Assembly: GCA_021014325.1 (NCBI GenBank)
Contig: CM037471.1
Coordinates: 21,038,818-21,102,817 of the forward strand
Direction of reading: 5' to 3'
Origin: Plazaster borealis
Lineage: Eukaryota; Echinodermata; Asteroidea; Forcipulatida; Labidiasteridae
DNA: 64,000 nucleotides
The notes beneath the pieces are model-generated. The model was not told the DNA's origin. It ran no database searches and worked only from the letters and a program-made list of their open reading frames with translations. Position 1 is the first letter of the stretch; every line of letters starts with the position of its first letter. This document shows positions 10,801 to 22,800 of this stretch, one piece after another. The position numbers were made by a program, and so were the translations under genes.

Positions 10801-13800
10801 AATCTGATTTCAATTTTTTTTTTACCGTCAGAAAAATCAGTAAAATCTAAAACCCCCAAAAAGTATATAAAAGCCTATGCCAATGCACATGTAGGTCAGC
10901 CTTTGTGCTCAAGAACATTTTTCTACTTTTTCCAAGGCCCAAATATCATGCCTTACTATGTTTGTATTCTTATAGAGTCACCCTCAAGGTTTCCGATGCT
11001 AGTGACCCCTTGCACCAAGGTCACATGCGGCTACTGCTGCCATGTTCGCACATTGTGGGAGTCAACTCATAAGCGTGTAAACTCCACGTTGCTTAAAATG
11101 CGCACTATACTGTAAAACAGCGCAACCAAGACTATAGACCGTGCAAGTCTCGCGTGTATTCAACCATTTTTGGGCCCATTTTGGTCCCACATACATTGCT
11201 TTAACGAAACAAACTCGCACGCTTTGACGGGTCTCGATGTTCGGTTACGCGCAAGTTTTGATTGTATTGTGTTGATGATATCAGGTGAATTGAGTCAGTA
11301 CGATTTTTTTCCAAATTGTAGGTGGTAACAGCATTGTTAGCTGAGTGTGCATCAGCTAGCCTACTGCTTGTTTTTATCTCCAATTTGTAATTTATTTTAA
11401 TTTTGTTTGTTTTTTGACAAAGCTGTCACCACTTGCACCAGTGAACAATTTACCTGTGCCTCGGGCCGCTGTATCTATGCATCATGGGAATGTGACTACT
11501 GGAACGATTGTGGAGACAACAGCGACGAGGTAGACTGTGGTAAGATGCTGCATACCTGTCGTGTTAATTTGTCAAGATTTTGCCTGATTGCCGGATCTGT
11601 TTTAAAAAGTTACTCCTGTAACCTTTTTGGCTATAATGTGAGGCTAGTGTAAAACTACATTTGATCAAGTTTAAATTGTCCATTATCTATACACATTGTG
11701 AAAAGATGGCAGCACAGGTAAATGTAAATCGGCATTTTCAATGAGGCCAAACTAGAGAATAGTGGGCAATATTTTAAATGGCAACTGAATATGTGTGAGG
11801 TATAGTAAAAGAGATGCAACATGGTTTATATTCGGATGGACAGTCGATGTTACTATACCTCATAATACATATTCATTATCGAGAGCCGAATTCTCACTGG
11901 TCCATTCGCATCATGTGCCGTATTCACGCACAGGGTAAATACGCATGCTTGTAGACTGTCTTATGGGCACCAGTAATGCACAGTGTAAATAAGCATGTGT
12001 AGTAAACTATCGCATGTGTAACAGTCTACTATGCATTTGCTTTACGAAGCAATCGTTGAACTGTCGCTTGCACGCGGGTTTAGATAACACACATGCACGA
12101 ACATTGCTTGCTGCATACACATGAAAAGTTGGTGGCTCACGTAAATGTCGCGCTTTCCCGAGCTCATTTATGCCGAGCTAGAGAGAAGTTTGAGGTATTA
12201 ACAAATATAATATGGTTTATTTTTTTTGATGGACAGTTGATATTAGCTTCCCTCTGAAGTTGCCAAACAAGCTCCCTCAGCTTGGCCTCAGGAACTACTT
12301 TGTCAACTTCCATTAACTCTAGGAGCTAGTATGGACTGTCCACCCTCAAACCTTGTTATATTTGTATAATGACCATCCTAGAGCTCCTTTCCCTCCAAAT
12401 GTTTCAAAGTAAGATTCTCTTCTTAAATTTTTGTATGTTAGAAAAAAAACATTGTTTCTGTTGTCCCCCCCATGTGTATTGTATTTATCTAGATTTCCCA
12501 ACCTGTGCTACTGGGGAGTTTCCGTGTAGGTTTGGGAGTTGTATAGATGAGTCTAAACAGTGTAACGCTGAACTAGACTGCTTTGATGGCTCCGATGAAA
12601 GCAACTGCAGTAAGTTCTCTTGTTTCTAATTAACTAGAGCGAGATTTGAACCTAGATTGAAGTCATCTAGCCCTAATGTTGGCCGTCTCCCTATTTTGTC
12701 AATATCTTTGTTCGGGGGTGCCAGTCATCAGAAGCCATTCAACCTGGGAAGCGGCAGTACAAGGATTCCCTTTCAACCCGCAAGGTGATCCCTCTCCTGC
12801 CGCTTTGTATCGTAAACTTGGGTGTGATCCCTGGCTACACAACAGTGACAGATTAAATTGCTGCTGACTGGTACCCTCGAAAGGATATTGACAAAATAGG
12901 GAGACCGCCAAAACATTAGGGCTAGATATCTCAGTTGGTAGAGCGCTGGCACAAATCCCGCTCTAATAAATTTTTCTTTGTTCAATCCAAAATTAATTAA
13001 AGATTTACCAAGTCAGTGTCTCATGTGGTTTATTACTTGATATTTCTCTTCTCTCTGTACATCTTTTCTTCTTTTAAGGATACAAAATTCAAAGTCACTA
13101 CCGTGAATGCCATATGAGGAGAAATAGGAACAGAGATATAGTCATTTTATTTATGTCAATTTTTTAGTGATGGAACATTTCAACAAAAAAAAATGCATTT
13201 TTTCCAGCCATCACTTTCCTAAAGATGGCAGTGCCTCCTCAAGTGGAAGTAACAGTGGTTGATCATTGGAGAGGAAGGGGAAGGGGATATTAGCAGTGGC
13301 TGTGGGGGGGGGGGGTACAGGTTTAAGAACTAGCTGGGTGCAGTAAGACGTTCCTTCTCAGAAAAACAAAACAAAAACAAACACATGAATAACGGGTATA
13401 AGTAATTGACAACTTTTGTCAAACACAACAATAATATTATTCCTTAACTTTACAGACTTGTACGGAAATTGAAACAAATTAACCACGCAAGGTGATTTCT
13501 GTCTTCTTCCTTCCATATAGAAACAGGTCAATTATTCAAACTTTTCCTCATTGTCTTCTATGCCTTCTTTCAGCGTTTGCATCTTGCCTTCCTGCACACA
13601 TGGAGTGTCAAAGTGGAGAGTGTTTACCGTCAGAGTATGAGTGTAATCACTATGCAGAGTGTTGGGATGCATCAGACGAAGTCAATTGCAGTTACGTACA
13701 CACCTTTTTTAATCTAAACCAATCAGCCCCTCATCTAACTCTAATTAAGTTAAACATATTGAGATGAAATGTCGCATTCAGAGCGCCACCTATCGGCAGG

Positions 13801-16800
13801 AGTAGGAGAGGCATGTACAATTGAATGGGTACAACCATGTGAGTTAAAGGCAGGGTGTACTTTTGGTAATTACTCCACAAGTGAATGAAAAATAAAACGT
13901 ACTTGGTAGAGAGCATTGGAGAGCTGTTGATATTATAAAACGACCCCCTTTGAAGTAATGTAGTTATAGAGAGAGAGAGGTAATTTGTAACCAACAAATT
14001 TGAATCTGAGAAAGGCTTCAGGCATGAAGTCTTGCATCTGAAAGCACACAATTCTATGCAACAAGGGTGTTTTTTTTTTCTTCATTATTTTCTTGTAACT
14101 TTGATGACCAATTGAGCCTAACTTTTCATGGTTTTGTTTTACTGGTCTTTGACAATTACCAATAGTATACCCTGCCTTTAACCATGTGACAAGTGGGAAT
14201 AGTCTGCACAGTTTGTTCACTTGGTATATGATTCTGCATATGTATTCAAGTGGATCTCTTCAAAAAATCACGTAATTTCACAACATATCCATGTAGGTAC
14301 TTACATCGCTTTTGTAATTGATCTGCGTTTTCACCCATTGCCACTCTTCACCAATGACCTTGAAAGATCCTGTATACAATACGCTTTTTCTTATTTATAG
14401 TCCATGATAAATTTACATAGTTAGTATAATTTTTCTGTAGGTACGTGTTTGTCACTCGCACGCTTTATTTCCATTGTTTTAGGTTGCGCAGTCAATAACG
14501 AGTGATCTGATTGGCTATCCACGCATTGCTTGTGGCTTCGAAAAGGGCCTTAGTGTTATACAGACTGTTTCCTCTTTTATACACAGTTAAAAGTTGTATG
14601 TCTTCACAATCTTTAGGGAGAAGATCAAAGAGAAAAGCTGTATTCTTGATTGAAGTCTGTATATCATTAGTGACACCATGACGTAGCAAGCAATCAAAGA
14701 AAACAATGTCTAAAGTTGACTGTTTTTCAAAACACCACTTTCCTTCAAAACTTCAATTAGCTTTCTCATTGTGGACACTTTATGCTTTGAATGTCATTTT
14801 ATTCTGGTTTAGACTCTTTTAATGTTTTGAATTAAGAAGCGATAAAAGACAAAACATAAGTGTTAGTTCTTGAAAAAAAAGAAAGAAAAGCAAAACAGGC
14901 CAATTTTTTTTTCATGAAGAAGCATGTGTCAATGTTTTTCAACCCAATTTTGTATGCTACTTCGTGAAAAAGGAGGTCAGCACACCCGCGCCCGAACAAG
15001 AGCAGTGCTACTTCAAGAAAATGTTTTTTCCCCCATTCAAGTAAAGTACACACCATGCATTACAATGGTCAATGGAAATTTCCTGCTATTTCATGAAAAC
15101 AAAATTTTATGTGCAAAGGTTGCCATGGATAATTGGCGTAAATTTTAAAGTAAAGCTCTTGGAGCTTTGAAACTTCATGACACTGTTGGCCCTGTTGGAT
15201 AGTGAATAGACATGTAAACAAAAACTAAAAAGAAAACGACTCTGTGTAGCTGACGATATGTACGAGTGAAATGTTTGACAAATTTGAAAATATGCACAAA
15301 TTTGGAAAATTTCACAGAGCATTGGCATTGTCAACTGTTTAAAGAAAGAATAAATTTGATTTTTTTTTTGAAGTAGAGAAAGGACTCAACGCTGTTTCTA
15401 TTCAAACAGTTTCTCAGAATTTATTTAACTGTATAACTAAGACCCACAAGCCTTTGTTTTATCATCAAGCAATTTAAGTCACTTGGCCATATTTGAGATG
15501 CTAACTGATATACTTTGGTTGTTATTACAGCTCATGCAGATTGTGATGGGGATCAATACAGATGTCATAGTGGTCAGTGTATACCAACAGAATGGGTTTG
15601 TGATGGGATATTGGACTGTTCCGACCGATCTGATGAAGAAAAATGTGGTATGTGAACCAGTGATGCAGGCTACTAATGATAACACATCTTGCACCCAGTT
15701 CTGAAGTTATAGCAACATTCTTGAAATGCATCTCTAATGAGCTGATGTGGTTCTCAAAAGAACCAGGGGTGTAACAACTCCATTTTCACCCTGACCCCAT
15801 TAGAATGATCATGGATTGTAAATATATCTAGCTGAAACTAACGACTTAAAATAAAAAGGCTTCTGACTAGCACCCCCGAAAAAAGATATTGACAAAAAAG
15901 GGAGCGGCCAACATAGGGCTAGATAGGTCAGTTAGTAGAGCGCCGGCACGTTAATCCAAAGATTGCAGGTTCAATTCCCACTCTGGTCGATTTTCCTTTG
16001 TTCAACCCAAAATTATTTTAAACAATTTACCCAGTCAGTTTTCCTTGTGATTTGTTACTTGATATTTAAAATCAAAAGTCACATCCCCTTAAGGTGATCC
16101 CTGGCTATACGCCAGTTACAGATTGAACGGCTTCTGACTGGCACCCCTGAACAAAGGTATCAACAAAATAGGGAGACCGCCAACATAGGGCTAGATAGCT
16201 CAGTTGGTAGGGTTGCAGGTTCAAATCCTGCTCTAGTAAATTTGTCTTTGTTCAACCCAAAACCTTAAAAAAACTTAACAAATAAGCATGATTATTCACC
16301 AAATGTTACTCATCATACTTTTAAACTGTTTTTACTCCTTTTATCATAGCTGGTACATTCTCCTGTCCTCCTGGGCAATGGCCGTGTCATAGAAGCTTGA
16401 GGAAGTGTGTAGATGTAAACAACCTCTGTGATGGGCACAATGACTGCCCAGATGCGGAAGATGAAGAACTGCCCTGCAGTAAGTTCAACTATGAAAATTA
16501 CGCTCTCATACAAACTCATATTTTTTTAAACATTTCGGTTTTTTGCAGGTATGTGATTTCTCAGGATTTTTTTGTGTGACTTCAGAATCTCCTGAACCTT
16601 CAAAATTTTCTTGAAAGAAGCAGGCATGAGAATCTTCCTGTTTAAACAGGAATTCCTGTTTTTTCCCTTTCAAATTTGTGGTCTTTGAGTTCAGTGTGAA
16701 TTTGATATAAAATTTGGGGGTTGAGTTGTAGGGGGTATACATTTGGATTGCGCTAATCCTTCTTCTCTAATCAGAAATTGTGAGTTTACCCATTTTACCT

Positions 16801-19800
16801 TTGTAATCATATATCGCAGATCGACACACTGTTCGTGAAAAAACAGCAAGTTAACTATTGCCGCCCGGCTACCATTAGTCTTGGTTCCAAGACGCTCCAG
16901 TTACTGTGTAGTCACGAAAACCTAATCGCTATCTTAACCGCTATCACCCACGGACATGCATTTTTGGCGTTCGATTTTTCAGATTTTTTTCGTACGAAAC
17001 AGATTTCCTGTTTTTTCATCATCGCTCATTCTCATGCCTGAAGAAGTGAAGCAGTGGCGTGTTGTGGCCGAGCGGTCAAGCGCTCCGAACTCGAGCTCTG
17101 TGGGTTTGATACCCGGTCTCGACCCTTGTATCCTCAAGCGGGGCACTTACCCATTATTGCTTTGTCCTTTGGATGGGATGTCCCATGTATTGTGTAATGC
17201 ACATAAAAGAACCCAGTACACTTATCATAAAAGAGAAGGGGTTTGCCCTGGTGTTTCTAGCTGGTCTGGCATGTCTGGCAGCAGTATATGCGCCCCCTCA
17301 CCTTTACCTTACAAGGTATTATATAGAATCATTCTTAACAAGCTCCACCAAACTTGATATTTCGGTGCCAGGAGTGCCATTTATGAGAGACATTGCGCAT
17401 TATAAATGTCCACTATTATTATTATTATGATTAAAAGGGAGAAGGAAACAGTCCACTTTTTTTACAAAATCCTGTAGCTTATTATTTTTCTGGTGATGAA
17501 CAAAATCTGTAAATCTAGAGGATGTTCTGGGTCTACAATTAGGCAGGAACCCAGGCCCGCAAGCCATTTTCACTTTTGGAAAATCTCATCTCTGACAGGA
17601 GTTGTCTGATGAAGTAAAAGGATAGCTTTCCAAACCAACACTTGAGATTGAGCTGAAACAAAGCCTTACAGTTAAGAACTGTTTAGGTTTACAAACAAGA
17701 TATGTCATGAGTTACAAACTTGACGATGACAACGATGACTAGAGCAGGCTTGTCGGAACGATGAGACCAATGAATAACTCACTCCGCAGCAGTGAATCTA
17801 ATAATGAGAAGTCCCCTCGATCCACTAACTGAAAGTAGTATTCCCGGCCGATTTCCTACCTCCCCAAGGTAGAACTCTGCCGCATTAGTATAAGTAGCCA
17901 GTCAATTGAAAGTTGTCAAGAACAAATCTACACAGCAAAGTAGATATATATACGTAAGTTGAGGAAAGTTGAACTTTCTGCAAACCTTTGCGTAGCTACA
18001 ACCAATAAACCAATCAGATTGCAGTGTTATCAATCACATGAGGGCGCACTTTTGGTGAACTCGTAGTTGGTTTATTCTTTGGACATAAATTGATTGAGAA
18101 GTCCAATGCTGTTTCCAGCTACATTTTGTTCATGTTTTGAAAGAGTTTTGCGGTCTTAGACATTTCTTGGAATACTGTATGTGGCCGGCATGATATCCTT
18201 CCTACTTAAAGGCGGGGTATACTTTTGGTAATTGTCAAAGACCAGTATCCTCACTTGGAGTATCCCAACATATGCATAGAATAACGAACCTGTGAAAGTT
18301 TTTGCTCAATTGGTCATCAAAGTTGCAAGAAAATCATGAAAGAAAAAACACCCGTGTTGCAGAGAATTGTGTGCTTTCAGATGCCTCAGAAAGACTTCAT
18401 GCCTGAAGCCTTTCTCAGATTCAAATTTCTGGGTGAAAAATTACCTCTTTCTCCAAAACTACATTACTTCAAAGGGGGTCATTTCTAACATTGTTTCATA
18501 ATATCAACAGCTCTCAAGTGCTCTTTACCAATTAAGTTGTTATGGTCATTAACTTGTGGAGTAATTACCAAAAGTATACCGTACCTTTAATAGCTTTTAA
18601 ATAGCCTGAAAAGTCTATTAAAACCTACACCATATTACATCAACCCTTGTACTCAATAAAAGTGTCCTGCTTTTTTCCAAGGGCCAAATATCATGCCTGA
18701 ATTGTCGTGATGCTCTGTCAAAGCATAGCACGTTACAACACCATCACGGCTACTGTTGTAGTGCAATACTTATTTTTCTATTTTCTTGTAGATTCTCGGT
18801 CATGTGGCTACCTAAGCTGTGAATATCAATGCCATTCAGCTCCAAATGGTGGCACGTGTTCCTGTAATCCTGGTTTTGTCATCTCTTCTGACAATAGAAC
18901 CTGCGAGGGTGAGTTTACATTTCAGGATCTTATAACCCTAGCCCTCTGTGCTGTACACAGATACAAAGTCCTAGTTCGGAAATGTCTGGCAATGGGAGGA
19001 AATTTTTTGTCCAGCTGGCGTGTCAGGGCCGAGTTGTTAAGAGCAACTGACTCAAGCTCTGGGCCCAATTTCATGGCTCTGCTTACCGTTGAATTCTTCA
19101 CTAACGGGGCAAGCGCCGAATTTCTGCGCTAGCTGTGTAAGCGAAGAATACCTAGTAGCATGGAGTACGCACGCACACAAGCAAAAATTCCCTGCTAACC
19201 TGTAAAATGTGCTTGACGTAAGGGCAGAATTCTCTTCTTCCGTAAGCGTTGATTCTTTGCTTTTGGTAAGCAGAACCATGATATTGGGCTCTAGTGTTTC
19301 TGATCAGCAGAGTGTGGGTTCGAGTCCCTGGTGTTTCTGATCAGCAGAGTGTGGGTTTGAGTCCCGGTCTTGACACTTGTGTTCATGAGCAAGATACTTT
19401 ACCATAATTGCTTTGTCTTTCAGATATGGGACATGTAGGTCCTGTGTACTAGGACCGGTAGTACATGTTAAAGAACCCAGAACACTTATCGTGGAAGAGT
19501 AAGCCGCTGTGTTTCTGGTTGTCATAGCAAGCACCCTTGTTTACAGGTTTCCTCAGGCTTGTGAGCTACAGTGATTAAATTAGTCTATGCGGCATCCTTG
19601 GTTCCATTACCAGACATTATCTCTTTATAAATAGCCGAATTGTGTCTGTGTGTGTGTGTGTGTGTGGGTAGGTATCCACATTCAAACCGTGGACCTATAA
19701 CAAAAGGGATAATAGGTCCACGGTTGCTATCACAAAGGAAATCATTGTGGTCCACGGTTGCTATTACAAAGAGTTGAACAAAGGAGGGTCCACGATTGCC

Positions 19801-22800
19801 GGTGTTTACACACGTGTGTGTGTGTGTGGGTAGGTATCCACATTCAAACCGTGGACCTATAACAAAAGGGATAATAGGTCCACGGTTGCTATCACAAAGG
19901 AAATCATTGTGGTCCACGGTTGCTAACACAAAGAGTTGAACAAAGGAGGGTCCACGATTGCCGGTGTTTACACACGTGTGTGTGTGTGTGTGTGTATGTT
20001 ATTGGATCTCCTCCCTGGATACCGCATCAAACCTCGCCAAATTTACACGGAAGGAAGGAGTTCACTTCGTACAGACACTCATCTATTTTTTAACAAAATC
20101 CGTTCAGAATTGACAAATTTATGGGCGAAAAACCACCAAAATGTATGGGTTTCTGCGCGCCGTTTTCACTGTTGCTATGGGCCGCGCGTGCGTACAGTGC
20201 AAGCAAAGAACTGTTGCTATGGGCTGCGCGCGCGTACAGTGCAAGCAAAGAACTGTTGCTATGGGCCGCACGCGCGTACAGTACAAGCAAAGAACAATGC
20301 CAACGCACGGGATCATGGGCAACAGAGGCGTGGGTTAGAGCACGTGGGACGGGGAGAGGATGGGCGGGGAACGGAGGCAGGCACGGAGGCGCGGGTTATA
20401 TGGGCAGCGCGCGCGTACAATGCAAGCATAGAACTGTTGCTATGGGCCGCGCGCGCGTACAGTACAAGCAAAGAACAATGCCAACGCACGGGATCACGGG
20501 GAACAGAGGCGTGGGTTAGAGCACGTGGGACGGGGAGAGGATGGGCGGGGAACGGAGGCAGGCACGGAGGCGCGGGTTATATGGGCAGCGCGCGCGTACA
20601 GTGCAAGCAAAGAACTGTTGCTATGGGCCGCGCGCCCGTACAGTACAAGCAAAGAACAATGCCAACGTACGGGATCACGGGGAACGGAGGCGTGGGTTAG
20701 AGCACGTGGGACGGGGAGAGGATGGGCGGGGAACGGAGGCAGGCATGGAGGCAGGCACGGAGGCGCGGGTTAGAGCACGTGGGACGTGGAGAGGAAGGGG
20801 GTGGGGGGGCGGTACCTTTTATTTTTTACGGAGGGACGAGGGCATCCCCTCCCCCAACACGCAGCTCCATTCAGGACATGCATCCGTCCTCAAGCAAATT
20901 ATGACAAACTGAACCAAACTCGCCTTAAAAGTCTAGGCTACGTATGGGTACATTAATTTTTTATTTTAAACCTCGCGGCATCTACACCTCTTTTGTTAAA
21001 GGGTAATTTGTATGGTGACATCACACTTTGCTTAGCAGATTGATACAAAGTTAAGATCAATCTTAGTGCTTTGTGAAATCGGAACTTCGCGGAACTCTAG
21101 CGGGGCCCGCTAATTTTAAACTGTTTCGTTGCTGTGGGCCGCGCGCGTACAGTGCAAGCAAAGAACCATGCCAACGCACGGGATCACGGGGAACGGAGGC
21201 AGGCACGGAGGCGCGGGTTAGAGCACGTGGGACGGGGAGAGGAAGGGGCGCGGGAACGGTACCTTTTATTTTTTACGGAGGGACGAGGGCATCCCCTCCC
21301 CCAACACGCAGCTCCATTTTTTCCAGGACATCCATCCGTCCTCAAGCAAATTATGACAAACTGAATAAAACACGCCTTAAAAGTTTACGCATGGGAACAC
21401 TAATTTTTTATTTTAAACCTCGCGGCATCTACACCTCTTTTGTTAATGAACGGGACAGGAACAAAATTAATTCGACTGACAAATAATACAAAACGGGAAA
21501 AAAACAGGACGACAAAATAATGAACAGGACAGAACAATTTAACGGGGCTTGGGAAATAATACGAGAAAGGAAAAAAGAAAAGGGACTAATAAAATATGAT
21601 ACGAGACAGGAAAATAATAAACTGAATGGGAAAAAAAAGTTAACGAAACGGGGTACAAACAGGGACAGGGTAATTTGTAATGTGACATCACACTTTGCTT
21701 AGCAATTAAGATTGATACAAAGTTAAGATCAATCTTAGTGCTTTGTGAAATCGGAACAGCGCAGAACTCTAGCGGGGACCCGCGCGTAGCGCGGGTTTCC
21801 CGCTAGTAATTGTAAAAATAACTTTTATTATTGAAAATGATGGATAAAAGGATGTGTGCTACTACTACCTTGTCCATATGCCATATGCAAGTTTGTAATT
21901 AATAAATAATAAATCAGCTGAAAATATACTTGGTACTGTCTCCTTCATAAATGTAAAAAAACTAATTTTATTTTAATTAAGCCCTCTGGGAATGCCCACG
22001 AAAACAGGCATATGTGATGATGTGACGTCACTGGTGGCACAAGAAACATAACCAAAACGTCTGAATTTCATTGCGACTGTACAGGCACGTACTGTTGTGG
22101 TAGCAAAAGTGTTTCTGGACAATTCTTGTTCCACCAGTTACGTCATGTACTAGTTTGAACTTCTTGGATGATTGTTCTATAATTGGACTTGGCTTTTACA
22201 TACATTCTTCAAAGACTAAGGTCTTCTCAGAATCAGAAGTTTCTGTCATAAGAATTGTTTTTAACGATGAAATGGGTGTTTTTTAGGGGTAAAACTATAC
22301 ACAAACATATGCCAGGTTTGAGCCGGAAGTAGCGAAAAGCTTTGGACAGAATAAAATAAAGAAAAGAAATTTTAAATAAATCAGAAAAACAGATGTTCAT
22401 TCAGCAATAACATACAAACATCCAGCATTAAAAAACTTTGCCCAGATATTAGACCTATTTTAAAAGAGAGCTGTAACAGCCCAATGGACCATAGCCTCGA
22501 CCTATTTTGAAACAGCATGTTATCTACAACTTCTGCTTCGAACCAGACATAACTTTGTTCTTCATTGTATAGGATATATATAGAACAGTCAAATCAGCAT
22601 TAAAAAATCGAAATTTGGGGTGAGTGGGTTGGTCAAAAAGAAAAAAAAAAAAAAAAGTTTAATCCTGACTGTTCTGATTGGTCCTAAGTCTAACAATTTC
22701 CTGTATTTGTGTTATGTTTGATCGTGACTTGGTGTAGATTTTGATGAGTGTAACCATTGGGGTTATTGTGCGCATGGATGTCAGAACGAAGCAAGTACCT

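Larger units (their letters stand above)
8342..11422 (+). other. LRP2: Intron, 3.1 kb, with SINE and MITE insertions
   Basis: Holds a fold-back element at about 9450-9825, a tRNA-headed SINE at 10230-10515 and a relative of the 9560-9750 repeat at about 10780-10960. Bases 8342-9440 and 10960-11422 show nothing I recognise. Confidence 0.75.
16479..18791 (+). other. LRP2: Intron, 2.3 kb, several repeats
   Basis: Contains a fold-back element about 16550-17040 ('aggcatgagaatcttcctgt...' against 'tcatgcctg', CCTGTTTTTTC arms), the family-B SINE at 17049-17430, a relative of the 62075-62290 repeat at about 17790-17965, and a nested MITE at 18206-18590. Confidence 0.7.
20005..21806 (+). mobile_element. 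Helitron-like non-autonomous element (3' end at 21806; 5' end uncertain)
   Basis: The right end has a 7-bp GC stem with a 3-base loop (CCCGCGC GTA GCGCGGG, 21779-21795), enclosed by an outer AGCGGG/CCCGCT stem, and terminates CTAG followed by T at 21807. This fits the Helitron rule of a hairpin just before CTRR and insertion at A|T. Internal tandem arrays and two copies of the terminal block (21000-21120 and 21660-21806) fit Helentron-associated non-coding elements. No Rep/helicase frame is present. The 5' boundary near 20005 is a guess. Confidence 0.55.
18909..22737 (+). other. LRP2: Intron, 3.8 kb, with SINE, tandem duplication and Helitron-like element
   Basis: Left part is a family-B SINE with a nested MITE (19016-19600), then a 162-bp duplication (19640-20000), then a GC-rich repetitive element to about 21806. 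Bases 21807-22737 are AT-rich; I recognise no element there. Confidence 0.75.

Noticed and set aside
20090..21486. Frames up to 254 codons in the GC-rich array
   Set aside because: Overlapping frames on both strands follow from tandem GC-rich repeats; no recognisable domain.
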